Shown: piece by piece, positions 7,385 through 16,008 of the stretch
Layout: each line of letters starts with the position of its first letter
How positions within the stretch are numbered: position 1 is the stretch's first letter
NCBI GenBank assembly: GCA_016873115.1
Contig: VGYB01000022.1
Span: 1 to 34,441 of the forward strand
Direction of reading: 5' to 3'
Source of the DNA: Planctomycetota bacterium
GTDB lineage: Bacteria > Planctomycetota > Phycisphaerae > Phycisphaerales > SM1A02
Length of the DNA stretch: 34,441 bases
Translations under genes and position numbers: made by a program
The notes under the pieces: generated by a model
Told to the model about the DNA's origin: nothing
The model's input: the letters and a program-made list of their open reading frames with translations, nothing else
The model's database searches: none

Positions 7385-9028
7385 TCAGTGCACCGCCACC
7401 TTGCGCCAGGCCCACCAGACGATCCCCGCGACCGCGGCGTTCCCCGACCACATCAGCATGAATCCCGAGACGAGCTGGCCATCACGCATGAAATGTCGCC
7501 CCGAATTGATCAGCAGGATGTCGATGATCGCGGGCACGAACGCAATCGCATAGACGAGCAGCGGGCTCGATCGGCGCATCAGGACGGCGAGGACCGCACC
7601 CATGAGCAGGAGCAACGGTGCACAGGCGGCCTGCGCGAAGCGCATCCAGGCGTGCGCGGTCGCCTCCCACACGACCTCGCGCCGCAGCTCGGCCCAGACA
7701 CCGGACATCGATCCGATCGATGTGGCGATGGGACCGAGGAGCGCCGTGTTCCGGGATGCCGCGAAGGCTTCTTCCTCGAGCGCGTCGGGTGTGATGGCTG
7801 CGATCGGCAGCGTCAACTCAGGGCGCACCCCATCCAGCGTCTCCGGCCAGCTCGATGAAGGGCCCTCGATCATGGGCTCGATGAGACTGATGGTCAGACG
7901 GACCGCCGTGGCGGGATCATCACCTCGTTCGAGCGGTGCGAACTCCAGACGCGCCGAGGGACCCCGGCCGCGCCGAAGCAGTCGTCCATCCTGGCTCTCC
8001 TCGATGATCACTGCACCACCCGGTGCACCAACCGCCTGACCGCCCTGGATGCCGGCCGCGCGCAGTTCGTAACGGCGGCCGGAACGGTCATCCACGAAGG
8101 GTACGGCTATGCCGCGCCGCAACTGGGCGTCCGCGAGCGCCAGGGCACGCGCACTGCGCACCATGCGGGCGATCTCTGCGCGACGCTGTGCACTGTCGCC
8201 GCTCACATCCGGGTTGCGCATCATCGACACGAGGTCGATGAGGTTGGCCATGTTGGGGCTTCGTTCGGAGCCGCTCTGCACCTCGACGGCATCCGGGCTG
8301 GCCTCGGGCACGAACGCCACCGTCCCATCCAGCAGCCGTACCACGCTGACCTCGCGCATCGACGCCTTCATGAGCAGGCGCGATTGTCCAGCCCGACCCT
8401 CGACGCGGTAGAGATCAACGACCGCCGATTCGGCCACGAACTCCGTGTCGGGCACGCCGCCAGGTCCAAACTCGACCGCCACCACCCCCCGCATGCCGAT
8501 CCGATCGCTCACGCCATCCGGCGCACCGAGCAACTCAGCCTCGTCGGCGTAGACGAGCATGCGACCGGCGTCGAAGGCCCTCCCGTCGCGTATGGTCGAG
8601 ACGAAGACGGCAGCGGCATCCTGCGTGATGACCGACTTCATCGCCACCCAGAACGGTGGGATCACCGCGTTCACCAGGATCGCCATGATGACCGCGAGCG
8701 CCACACCCAGGATCAGGTGCGGCTTGAAGATGCTGCGATAGCTCAGGCCGGACACGCTCATGGCCAGGAACTCGTTGTCCGAGACCATGCGGTGCGTGAC
8801 GAGCGTGGCCGCCAAGCCGCCGGCGAAGGGCAGCGCGAACTGCATCATGGGCACCGTTGCCAGCGCCACGTACTTCACGACCCCGACCGGACCGAGCAGG
8901 TTCTGCGCAAGCGGCCGGATGACCGCCCCGAAGGCCACCACGATCACCATGACGGCCGTGGTGAGGACGAGCACCTTCGTGATCTCCGCGATCACATGCC
9001 GGACCAGGATGCTGGAGTCGGTACGCAT
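7385..9028 (-). CDS. LptF/LptG family permease with enlarged periplasmic domain
   Basis: The 547-residue protein has the same plan as its neighbour. N-terminal helices include MQFALPFAGGLAATLVTHRM and SDNEFLAMSVSGLSYRSIFK, the LptF/G signature region. Three helices close the C-terminus (from about residue 455). The middle soluble part is about 330 residues, well over the roughly 150 of E. coli LptF/G. It appears to carry an inserted second segment (ARALALADAQLRRGIAVPFV onward). The gene lies 8 bases after the NtrC-type regulator stop and 7 bases before the partner permease start, so the three genes form one operon. The two permeases probably form the LptFG heterodimer. Confidence 0.8.
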   Translation of the reverse strand: MRTDSSILVRHVIAEITKVLVLTTAVMVIVVAFGAVIRPLAQNLLGPVGVVKYVALATVPMMQFALPFAGGLAATLVTHRMVSDNEFLAMSVSGLSYRSIFKPHLILGVALAVIMAILVNAVIPPFWVAMKSVITQDAAAVFVSTIRDGRAFDAGRMLVYADEAELLGAPDGVSDRIGMRGVVAVEFGPGGVPDTEFVAESAVVDLYRVEGRAGQSRLLMKASMREVSVVRLLDGTVAFVPEASPDAVEVQSGSERSPNMANLIDLVSMMRNPDVSGDSAQRRAEIARMVRSARALALADAQLRRGIAVPFVDDRSGRRYELRAAGIQGGQAVGAPGGAVIIEESQDGRLLRRGRGPSARLEFAPLERGDDPATAVRLTISLIEPMIEGPSSSWPETLDGVRPELTLPIAAITPDALEEEAFAASRNTALLGPIATSIGSMSGVWAELRREVVWEATAHAWMRFAQAACAPLLLLMGAVLAVLMRRSSPLLVYAIAFVPAIIDILLINSGRHFMRDGQLVSGFMLMWSGNAAVAGIVWWAWRKVAVH

Positions 9029-9036
9029 GGGTACGG

Positions 9037-10422
9037 TCAGCGCAGACCGTAGTCCTTGATCTTGCGGTAGAGCGTGCGCTCGCCGATGCCCAGGAGCTGG
9101 GCTGCCTGCTCCCGGTTGCCCTGCGTGCGCGCCAGGGTCTGGCGGATTGCCTCCTTCTCGAGCTGTGCCATGTCGATCCCCGCGAGTGCGCCATCGGGAG
9201 CTGCCGCGCCGCCCTCGTCCCGATCGCCGGCGCGGATCTCGTCCGGTACATCGCCCACATCGATCCCATCGCCCATCGCCGTGACAACCATGCGGTGCAC
9301 GACCATCATGAGCTCGCGCACATTGCCAGGCCAGTCATAGGCGACCAGGCGCATCATCGCAGCCTGCGAGACCGGCATCGGTGCGCGACCGAGTTCCTTG
9401 GCGTACTTGCCAATGCCGTGGTTGACCAGGAGCGGAATGTCCTCGCGACGCTCACGCAGGCTCGGCAGGCGGATCTCGACGCCCTTGAGCCGGAAATAGA
9501 GGTCCTCGCGGAAGCGGCCCGCCGCGATCGAATCGCGCAGATCGCGGTTGGTCGCGCTCATGAACCGCACATCGACCTTGCGCAGGTCGTTGCTGCCCAG
9601 GCGGATCACATCGCCCGACTCGAGCACGCGAAGGAGCTTGGACTGCATCGTGACCGGCATGTCGCCGATCTCGTCCAGGAACACGGTGCCCTTGTCGGCA
9701 AACTCGAAGACCCCTTCGCGGTCCCGGTCCGCACCCGTGAAGGCGCCGCGGACATGCCCGAAGAGCTGGTCCTCGAGCAGGCTCTCGGCCTGGCCGGCCG
9801 CGTTGAAGGTGACATAGCGCTTCTCCTTGCGCTTGGAGTGGCGATGAATCGCCGCCGCCACGAGTTCCTTGCCGGTCCCGCTCTCACCGGTGATGAGCAC
9901 CGGGATGTTGGACGGGGCGACTTGGTGGATCGTCCGCAGCACCTGCTGGATCGCAGCCGACTGACCGACGATGCCATCGACGCCGTAAGCCGCATCGAGT
10001 TGGGTCTTCAGGCTGCGGTTCTGCTGGCGCAGGGCCACGGTCTGGGCCGCCCGCTGGACCAGGTTGCGGAAGACCACCAGGTCGAGCGGCTTCTCGATGA
10101 AGTCGTAGGCCCCACCCTGCAGTGCCGCCTTGGCGGTGGGCACATCGCCGTGGGCGGTCACCAGGATGGTCTCGGCCTGCGGCTGGCTGGCCTTGGCCTG
10201 CGCCAGGACGGCCAGTCCCGCATCAGGGCGCTCCATGACCAGGTCGGTCACGATCACGTCGTACATCCCGCCCTGCAGCTCCTCGGCCGCGGCAGCCGCC
10301 GAGTGCACGACCGTGCACACATGGCCCGGCTTGCGCAGCGCATCGGCCATGGTCTTGGCGTGCTCGGGTTCGTCGTCGACGATGAGCACCTGCGCGCGCA
10401 CCGTTTCGTCGTCCTTCGGCAT
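9037..10422 (-). CDS. NtrC-family sigma-54-dependent response regulator
   Basis: The 461-residue protein has three parts. The receiver domain spans 8-125, with the acidic pair DD at 16-17, phospho-acceptor Asp60, Thr89 and Lys111. The AAA+ domain (about 150-385) has Walker A GESGTGKE (179-186), the sigma-54 contact loop GAFTGA (226-231) and Walker [11 protein letters not shown] (245-254). A Fis-type helix-turn-helix closes the protein ([20 protein letters not shown]). It would remodel sigma-54 polymerase after phosphorylation. No histidine kinase is adjacent. ATG 10422 is preferred to the longer open frame to 10518, because the receiver begins just after it and a TACACT box lies 6 bases upstream. 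It leads the operon with the two Lpt-type permeases, which suggests control of envelope lipid export. Confidence 0.92.
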   Translation of the reverse strand: MPKDDETVRAQVLIVDDEPEHAKTMADALRKPGHVCTVVHSAAAAAEELQGGMYDVIVTDLVMERPDAGLAVLAQAKASQPQAETILVTAHGDVPTAKAALQGGAYDFIEKPLDLVVFRNLVQRAAQTVALRQQNRSLKTQLDAAYGVDGIVGQSAAIQQVLRTIHQVAPSNIPVLITGESGTGKELVAAAIHRHSKRKEKRYVTFNAAGQAESLLEDQLFGHVRGAFTGADRDREGVFEFADKGTVFLDEIGDMPVTMQSKLLRVLESGDVIRLGSNDLRKVDVRFMSATNRDLRDSIAAGRFREDLYFRLKGVEIRLPSLRERREDIPLLVNHGIGKYAKELGRAPMPVSQAAMMRLVAYDWPGNVRELMMVVHRMVVTAMGDGIDVGDVPDEIRAGDRDEGGAAAPDGALAGIDMAQLEKEAIRQTLARTQGNREQAAQLLGIGERTLYRKIKDYGLR

Positions 10423-10616
10423 GGGTGGAGTGTATGGACTCCGGCGAGGGACAATCGTCGATGCACGGCACCCGAGCATGCCGATGAACCTCTGTCGGGT
10501 GCGCAGAAGGCCCGGCACTTGGGTAGGATCGAACGCCGTCGGGAACGGATGCCCGGCGGTTGCAGCGAAGGCTCGGATCGTGGCTCGGAAGGCGTGGCCA
10601 GGAAGGCGTGAATCGC
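10423..10616. promoter_or_regulatory. Divergent region between the NtrC-type regulator and murC, with leaderless -10 box and short upstream ORF
   Basis: On the minus strand TACACT (10429-10434) lies 6 bases before regulator ATG 10422, a leaderless-type arrangement; its -35 is poor. On the plus strand TAGGAT (10524-10529) could be a -10 for murC. A 20-codon frame from ATG 10549 to TGA 10611 ends across GTG 10608, which is in the murC frame, so a coupled leader peptide is possible. Confidence 0.35.
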
Positions 10617-12125
10617 ATGCGGAGCGAAGCAGTTGGGCAGTGTGGCTCGGGCACGGCGCCCTCGGCGTCGACCGACCCGGTCTTCGGGGGCAAGCACATC
10701 CACTTCATCGGGATCGGCGGCACCGGCATGAGCGGGCTGGCTCAGTTGCTGCATCGACGCGGCGCGCGCGTGAGCGGCACGGATCAGTCCTGGAGCGAGG
10801 TGCTTGATCGGCTCGGCGGTGATGGCATCACCGTCTCGGTCCATGCGCAGCCCACCGAACTGCCGGAGTGCGACCTCGTGGTGGCCAGCGCGGCGGTCAA
10901 GGATCACCACCCCCTGCTCCAGGCCGCCCGCCGCCGGGGCATCGAGGTCCTGAACTACGCGCAGGCGCTCGGCCGGGTGATGATCGGCCGGACCGGCATC
11001 TCGATCGCCGGCACCCATGGCAAGAGCACCACCACCGGCATGCTGGCGCATGCACTCATCACGGCGGGCATCGATCCGAGCTTCATCGTCGGTGCGACCT
11101 GCAGCCAGATCGGCGGTGGCAGTCGCGTGGGCGCCGAGCGGATTCCCGCCGGATCGCTCGCAGGCGCGCCGGGCGTGATGGTCGCGGAAGCGTGCGAGTA
11201 CAACCGATCGTTCCACAGCCACCGTCCCACGCTGGCCCTGATCAACAACATCGAGGAAGACCACCTCGACTTCTACACGGGCGGCTTGGACGAGATCATC
11301 GCCTCATTCAATGGGTTCGCCGCGCGGCTTCCTGATCGCACGCAGGGAGGGCGCCTGCTCATCGCACACGAAGGCGCCCATCGCCGCCGCGTGACCGCAG
11401 GACTGTCCTGTGCCGTGAGTTCGTTCGGCTTCGCCGCGCTTGCGGATTACCGTGTGCAGTTCGATGCCGAAAGCCGCGAGTGCAGCGTGTCGCACCGGGG
11501 ATCGGAACTGCTGCGCTGGACGAGCCGGCTCCTGGGCGACCACAATGTGCTCAACTCCGCAGCCGCGGGGATCCTGGCCACCTGGGTCGGTGCCGAACGC
11601 ACCCGCATCGAAGAAGGCCTGTCGACCTTCGGCGGCGTGGACCGCCGGCTCCAGCACATGGGCGACCGTGCGCCGGCGCATGGCGGCACGGTGCGCGTGT
11701 ACGACGACTACGGCCACCACCCCACCGAGGTCGATGCGACGCTGCGCGCCATCCGTGCGGGGCTCGCGCCGACGCGCTTGGTGTGCGTCTTCCAGCCGCA
11801 CCAGCACAGCCGCACACGCCACCTGCTCGAGGAGTTCGCGCAGTCCTTCGGTCACGCCGACATCGTGCTCGTGCCCGACATCTACTTCGTGCGCGACAGC
11901 GCCGAGGACGCGCAGAGCGTGTCCAGCGCCGACCTCGTCGCCAAGTTGCGCGAGCGGGGTGCGCAGGCGTGGCACATCCCCTCGTTCGAGGGCATCGTGG
12001 ACCACCTTGAGCGGATCACGCATGATGGTGACCTGGTCGTCGTCATGGGTGCTGGCCCCGTGTGGGAGATCGGTCGCGATTGGTTGGCGCGAGCGGCCGC
12101 CCCCACCGCCGGGTCGCAGCCGTGA
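10617..12125 (+). CDS. murC: UDP-N-acetylmuramate--L-alanine ligase
   Basis: The 502-residue protein carries all Mur ligase landmarks. The Rossmann loop is IGIGGTGMSG (31-40). The ATP P-loop is AGTHGKSTTTG (131-141). EACEYNRSF and NNIEEDHLDFYTGG lie near 191-223. DHNVLNSAAA and DDYGHHPTEVDAT lie in the C-terminal domain. It adds L-alanine to UDP-MurNAc, the first peptide step of peptidoglycan synthesis in the cytoplasm. ATG 10617 has GGAAGG about 10 bases upstream. GTG 10608, which overlaps the stop of a short upstream frame, is an alternative start giving three more residues. It heads a tight set, murC-murB-ddl-ftsQ-like. Confidence 0.96.
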   Translation: MRSEAVGQCGSGTAPSASTDPVFGGKHIHFIGIGGTGMSGLAQLLHRRGARVSGTDQSWSEVLDRLGGDGITVSVHAQPTELPECDLVVASAAVKDHHPLLQAARRRGIEVLNYAQALGRVMIGRTGISIAGTHGKSTTTGMLAHALITAGIDPSFIVGATCSQIGGGSRVGAERIPAGSLAGAPGVMVAEACEYNRSFHSHRPTLALINNIEEDHLDFYTGGLDEIIASFNGFAARLPDRTQGGRLLIAHEGAHRRRVTAGLSCAVSSFGFAALADYRVQFDAESRECSVSHRGSELLRWTSRLLGDHNVLNSAAAGILATWVGAERTRIEEGLSTFGGVDRRLQHMGDRAPAHGGTVRVYDDYGHHPTEVDATLRAIRAGLAPTRLVCVFQPHQHSRTRHLLEEFAQSFGHADIVLVPDIYFVRDSAEDAQSVSSADLVAKLRERGAQAWHIPSFEGIVDHLERITHDGDLVVVMGAGPVWEIGRDWLARAAAPTAGSQP

Positions 12126-12127
12126 GC

Positions 12128-13078
12128 ATGACGATGGATCGCCACTGGACGAGCCTCTTCAGCGACCTTGATGTCCATGTGAAGGCCGATGCCCCGCTGG
12201 GACCCCTGACCTGGTTCGGCGTCGGGGGCCGAGCCGACGCGCTGGTCAGGCCGCGCTCGCCCGAGGCACTCGCCGAGCTCGTGCGCCGCTGCGGGCACAA
12301 CCAGATCCGCATGCGCGTGCTGGGCTCGGGCGCCAACCTCCTGGTCGATGATGCCGGGGTCGAGGGCGTGGTCATCAGCCTGAACGATCCTTCGTTCGCG
12401 ACGCTTGAGGTGAACACCCAAGGCGGTATCGAGCTCATGAAGGTCGGCGCGGGGCATGACCTGATGAAGCTCGTGACCGAGTGCGCCCGCCGCGGGCTCA
12501 CCGGGATCGAGGGCATGACGGGCATTCCCGCCCAGATCGGCGGCGCACTGGCGATGAATGCAGGCGGCCGTTACGGCGAAATCGGCGATGCCGTGCATGC
12601 GGTGGCGATCGTGCGCCCCGATGGCGAGCTTCGGGTGTACGCCAAGGGCGAACTGCACTTTGCCTACCGCCATGCCACGCTGCCCGAAGGCGTGATCGCC
12701 TGGGCCACCTTCTCGATGCGCGAGGAGGATCCTGTCGTGGTGCGCGCACGCGTGCAGGAGTACATGGCCTACAAGAAGTCCGTCCAGCCGATGTCCAACA
12801 GCGCTGCGGGCTGCATGTTCAAGAACCCGGTTGATCCGTCGACGGGCCAGCGCGTGAGCGCGGGCAAGCTCATCGACGAGGCGGGGCTCAAGGGACACAG
12901 CGTGGGCAAGGCGTTCATCAGCGACCGTCACGCCAACTTCTTCACCTGCCAGCCGGGGGCCTGCACCGACGACCTGCGCGAACTCGTGCGGGTCGCCCAG
13001 CGCACCGTGCTCGATCGGACCGGGTTCGACCTGGAGACCGAAGTGGTCTTCTGGAGCCGCCACGGAGATGGCGCATGA
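12128..13078 (+). CDS. murB: UDP-N-acetylenolpyruvoylglucosamine reductase (type II MurB)
   Basis: The 316-residue FAD enzyme reduces UDP-GlcNAc-enolpyruvate to UDP-MurNAc with NADPH. Visible marks are TWFGVGGRADALVRP (28-42), LGSGANLLV (65-73), GIEGMTGIPAQIGGALAMNA (126-145), YRHATL with the substrate Arg181, and LETEVVFW with Glu303/305. The stretch between FKNP and AGKLIDEAGL is short and lacks the Tyr loop, which indicates type II. The catalytic proton donor, normally Ser in G-S-x-F-K-N-P, is Cys229 here (SAAGCMFKNP). GTG 12122, which overlaps the murC stop as GTGA, is an alternative start. The gene overlaps ddl by four bases. Confidence 0.95.
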   Translation: MTMDRHWTSLFSDLDVHVKADAPLGPLTWFGVGGRADALVRPRSPEALAELVRRCGHNQIRMRVLGSGANLLVDDAGVEGVVISLNDPSFATLEVNTQGGIELMKVGAGHDLMKLVTECARRGLTGIEGMTGIPAQIGGALAMNAGGRYGEIGDAVHAVAIVRPDGELRVYAKGELHFAYRHATLPEGVIAWATFSMREEDPVVVRARVQEYMAYKKSVQPMSNSAAGCMFKNPVDPSTGQRVSAGKLIDEAGLKGHSVGKAFISDRHANFFTCQPGACTDDLRELVRVAQRTVLDRTGFDLETEVVFWSRHGDGA

Positions 13079-13983
13079 GCCGAACGGGCGTGCTGGTCCT
13101 GAAGGGTGGCCCGGATGCCGAGCGCGAGGTCAGCCTGCGCAGCGGTGGCCGCGTCGCCCAGGCGCTGCGCGACGACGGGACCTTCGAGGTGATCGAGTTC
13201 GCGATCGAGGCCCCGACCGCCCATGAACTCGCGCAGTTGCCGGGCGAGGTGGTCTTTCCCGTGCTGCACGGGCCGTGGGGCGAGGGCGGGCCGCTGCAAG
13301 AACTGCTCGAGGCAGCCAACCGACCGTTCGTCGGGTGCGGCTCGAATGCTGCACGCATCGCCATGGACAAGGCCGCCACCAAGACCATGGCCGCACGGGC
13401 CGGCGTGCCCACGCCGCGCGCCCGAGTGCTCCGCCAGGGCGACGAACTGGACCTTGAGCCACCGGTCGTCATCAAGCCCAGCAACGATGGCTCGAGCGTC
13501 GATCTCTTCGTCTGCAAGGACCGCAGGGCGGTGGACGAGGCCCTGGCCACCGCCTTCACCCGGCGCGAGCACATGCTCGCCGAGGAGTTCATCTCCGGAC
13601 GGGAAATCACGGTCGGATGGCTCAACGGCCGCGCGCTGCCGATCGTGGAGATCGTGCCTGCCGATGGGCTCTACGACTACGAGGCGAAGTACATCCGCAA
13701 GGACACGCGCTATGTGCTCGACCCCGAACTGCCGGCCGGCGTTGCCGAGCGAGCGCAGGCCGCGACCATCGAGGTCTGCAGGGCCCTCGGCTGCCGTCAT
13801 CTCTCGCGCGTCGATTTCATGGTCGACGATCGTGGCCCGTGGATGCTCGAAGTCAACACCATGCCCGGCATGACGGACACGAGCCTCGTGCCCAAGGCTG
13901 CAGCCCATGCCGGACTGCCCTTCCCGGCGCTCTGCCGGCAGCTCGTCGAGTGCGCGTTGGCCGATCGATCGCGACGGCCCTGA
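13075..13983 (+). CDS. ddl: D-alanine--D-alanine ligase
   Basis: The 302-residue ATP-grasp enzyme joins two D-Ala for the peptidoglycan pentapeptide. It opens with a GVLVLKGGPDAEREVSLRSG loop (the family's GG-x-S/A-E-E/R motif). It has VFPVLHGPWGEGGPLQELLE, MDKAATKTMAARAGVPTPRA, VVIKPSNDGSSVDL, YDYEAKYI (the omega loop) and WMLEVNTMPGMTD with the metal- and substrate-binding residues. Length is typical. ATG 13075 overlaps the murB stop (ATGA). Tyr in YDYEAKY is the usual Ddl wording, so a normal D-Ala-D-Ala product, not D-Ala-D-Lac, is expected. Confidence 0.96.
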   Translation: MSRTGVLVLKGGPDAEREVSLRSGGRVAQALRDDGTFEVIEFAIEAPTAHELAQLPGEVVFPVLHGPWGEGGPLQELLEAANRPFVGCGSNAARIAMDKAATKTMAARAGVPTPRARVLRQGDELDLEPPVVIKPSNDGSSVDLFVCKDRRAVDEALATAFTRREHMLAEEFISGREITVGWLNGRALPIVEIVPADGLYDYEAKYIRKDTRYVLDPELPAGVAERAQAATIEVCRALGCRHLSRVDFMVDDRGPWMLEVNTMPGMTDTSLVPKAAAHAGLPFPALCRQLVECALADRSRRP

Positions 13984-14024
13984 ATTCTCGCCCAGCCCGC
14001 ATCGATCGGCCGATAGTCCCCTCC

Positions 14025-14861
14025 ATGTCGCTTCGCTCGTCGTCGTCCAGGGCCCCCGAAGCATCCTGGCGGGCCACCGCCGAGCGCGTCGCCGGCATTC
14101 TGGCCTGGGTCGGTTGTGCCGCCGTGATCGTGGTCCTGGCCACGGTGGTGCTGCCGCGGCTGCGAGCCACCGCGTATGGCTCGGCATCCACACGCATCGC
14201 CATCCGCTTCCCCAATGCTCCACGCTGGATGACCGCCACCGAGATGCAGCCCATCGAGGATGCGGCCCAATCGATCGTCACCCGCGGCCGCGGTCGGGAC
14301 ATGCTCCAGACGCTGCAGCGCTACCTTGCGTCAACCGGTTGGTTCGAGTCGGTCGAACAGGTGCGCCTGGTCGACCATGACGGCATCGAGGTCATCGCGA
14401 CCTACGCCACCCCCACGGCACTTGTGGCTGATGGGGGCATCGACCACCTCTGCGATTCGCGCGGCCACCGCATGGCACGCGACTACCGCGCGAAGGATGG
14501 ACCATCACTCGTGCGTGTGCTTGGGGTGCCCGGACCGACTCCCGCGGTGGCGGCCGCATGGAATGGCCCAGCCCTGAAGGATGCGATCAACCTGCTCCAG
14601 ACGATCGAAGCACAACCTTGGCGAAGCCAGATCGCGGCAATCGGCGTGGGCCGTCACGCGAAGGAGGGTTCGCTCGAACTCGTCACCACCGGCGGCAGCA
14701 CCATCGTGTGGGGCAGGGCTCCCTCGGCCGCATCACCGGCGGAAGTGCCGACGGGTCAGAAGCTGGAGTACCTTGCCTTCCTGTATGCCAAGCACGGACG
14801 CATCGACCACGGCCACCCCACGAGCATCGATGTCCGGGTGGACTGCGCCAGCGCCCGTTGA
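14025..14861 (+). CDS. FtsQ/DivIB-like division protein, divergent
   Basis: The 278-residue protein has a basic N-terminal tail, one membrane helix at about 22-44 (VAGILAWVGCAAVIVVLATV) and an outer domain. That domain has a POTRA-like run: MLQTLQRYLASTGWFESVEQ, then VRLVDHDGIEVIATYATPTA, then a 'D.GHRM' turn. This resembles the FtsQ pattern of a helix, P-W-V-x-x-A-x-V, and an E-R-x-P-V-A strand. Its position directly after ddl is the usual ftsQ site. Sequence identity to known FtsQ is low by eye, so the call rests on architecture and order. A weak GATAGT box ends 7 bases before the ATG. No ftsA or ftsZ follows, which is notable for a presumed planctomycete. Confidence 0.55.
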   Translation: MSLRSSSSRAPEASWRATAERVAGILAWVGCAAVIVVLATVVLPRLRATAYGSASTRIAIRFPNAPRWMTATEMQPIEDAAQSIVTRGRGRDMLQTLQRYLASTGWFESVEQVRLVDHDGIEVIATYATPTALVADGGIDHLCDSRGHRMARDYRAKDGPSLVRVLGVPGPTPAVAAAWNGPALKDAINLLQTIEAQPWRSQIAAIGVGRHAKEGSLELVTTGGSTIVWGRAPSAASPAEVPTGQKLEYLAFLYAKHGRIDHGHPTSIDVRVDCASAR

Positions 14862-15516
14862 GCGCATCGCCACGCCCCTGCCCCGCTGGCTGGCGCTCGC
14901 GGCCTTCTGCTGGCTCGCCGCGTCGTGGGCCATCAGCACGGGCTTCATGACCCCATCCACCGCAACGCGCGCGAGCGTGGCCCACGCTGTGCAGACCTTC
15001 ACGCTGATGGTGGCCGCTGGCGCCGTGGTCGCCTGGCCCCTCGCACGCCTGAGCCTGCGGACGCCGGGCTCCATCGCGAGGGCGGTCCTCCTTGATGCGA
15101 TCACGATCATCGTCCTGGTGCATGTCACGGTCTTTCCGCTGCGGGCGATCTCCGGATGGAGCCGCGACCGACTGCTCCTTCTGGATGCAAGCCTGATGTC
15201 CGCGATCGCCATCGCGGCCAGCGTGCTGCTGGTCGGGCTTCGCACCGATCGAACACTCCGACGAGCGCTGGCCGCCATGGCCATCGTGCTGCTTGCTGTC
15301 GGCCCTGAGGCACCGTGGATCGCGCTTGGATTCCAAGCACCAAGCGTGGCTCGCGCCTTGCCGGGTGCACTCTCGGTGGCGTGGTCACTGTCCGACCCGA
15401 GCCCTGGCCCGGTGAGTGCTGCCATGACGAGCGATGCGCTGGCGACCGCCATCATCGCCGGGGCCGTGCTCTGCACGGCATGGATATGGTCGCGCCGCGC
15501 CGTCACGCTTGCATGA
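14830..15516 (+). CDS. Hypothetical integral membrane protein
   Basis: I do not recognise this 228-residue protein. About six hydrophobic segments are visible: WLALAAFCWLAASWAISTGF, TFTLMVAAGAVVAWPLARLS, AVLLDAITIIVLVHVTVFPL, LMSAIAIAASVLLVGL, ALAAMAIVLLAVG and a final TAIIAGAVLCTAWIW. Loops are short and no catalytic motif stands out. The start is taken at ATG 14830, which overlaps the ftsQ-like gene by 32 bases in another frame; no other in-frame ATG precedes the first helix. It sits where ftsA would lie in a standard cluster. A link to cell-wall work is suggested only by position. Confidence 0.65.
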   Translation: MSGWTAPAPVERIATPLPRWLALAAFCWLAASWAISTGFMTPSTATRASVAHAVQTFTLMVAAGAVVAWPLARLSLRTPGSIARAVLLDAITIIVLVHVTVFPLRAISGWSRDRLLLLDASLMSAIAIAASVLLVGLRTDRTLRRALAAMAIVLLAVGPEAPWIALGFQAPSVARALPGALSVAWSLSDPSPGPVSAAMTSDALATAIIAGAVLCTAWIWSRRAVTLA

Positions 15517-15537
15517 CCTGACCGATCGGGCTACCTT
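15509..15537 (+). promoter_or_regulatory. Promoter for greA giving a leaderless start
   Basis: TTGCAT (15509-15514), a 17-base spacer and TACCTT (15532-15537) fit sigma-70. Six bases (TTGGGC) then separate the -10 box from ATG 15544, so transcription should start at the start codon. The -35 overlaps the last codons of the upstream gene. Confidence 0.55.
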
Positions 15538-15543
15538 TTGGGC

Positions 15544-16008
15544 ATGGAACTCGTGACGCGGGCTGACAAGGAGCGCCTTGAGGCGCAGCTGGCGGCGCTT
15601 CGTGCGCTCGACAGGCAGCTCGTGGAGCGCATCGCTGACGCGCGCGCCCAAGGCGACCTGCGCGAGAATGCCGATTACCACGCTTCTCGCGAGGACAAGT
15701 CGATCAACGACACCAAGATCCGGGAACTCGAGGCCCGCTTGGCTGGCGTCCAGGTCGTGGACCAGTCGGAGATGCCCAGCGACATGGTCTTCCTCGGCGC
15801 TGAGATCACCATTCGCGACGAGGCCTCGGGCCGCGAGGATCGCTACAAGATCGTGAGCAGCCTGACCGACGCGGACGACCTGCCGTATCGCGAGGTCACC
15901 TCCACCGGCCCGATGGGCCAAGCCCTCATGAAGGCACGCGTCGGGGACACCGTGCGCGTGAACCTGCCCAAGGGCGAGAAGCGCTTGACCGTGGTGGTCA
16001 TCCACTGA
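15544..16008 (+). CDS. greA: Transcription elongation factor GreA
   Basis: The 154-residue protein has an N-terminal coiled-coil hairpin (RADKERLEAQLAALRALDRQ) tipped by GDLRENADYHASREDKS. The tip carries the acidic pair Asp38/Glu41 that reaches into the polymerase secondary channel and stimulates cleavage of backtracked RNA. The C-terminal FKBP-like domain includes ITIRDEASGREDRYKIVSS and RVGDTVRVNLPKGEKRLTVV. Length is normal. ATG 15544 is preferred to TTG 15538 because a well-spaced promoter predicts transcription starting exactly there. It converges on the CRTAC1 gene, with four palindromic repeats between them. Confidence 0.95.
   Translation: MELVTRADKERLEAQLAALRALDRQLVERIADARAQGDLRENADYHASREDKSINDTKIRELEARLAGVQVVDQSEMPSDMVFLGAEITIRDEASGREDRYKIVSSLTDADDLPYREVTSTGPMGQALMKARVGDTVRVNLPKGEKRLTVVVIH

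Noticed and set aside
9295-10611. 438-codon plus-strand frame opposite the NtrC-type gene
   Set aside because: Antisense shadow of a well-conserved response regulator. Only its last 20 codons lie outside that gene and were considered as a leader ORF.
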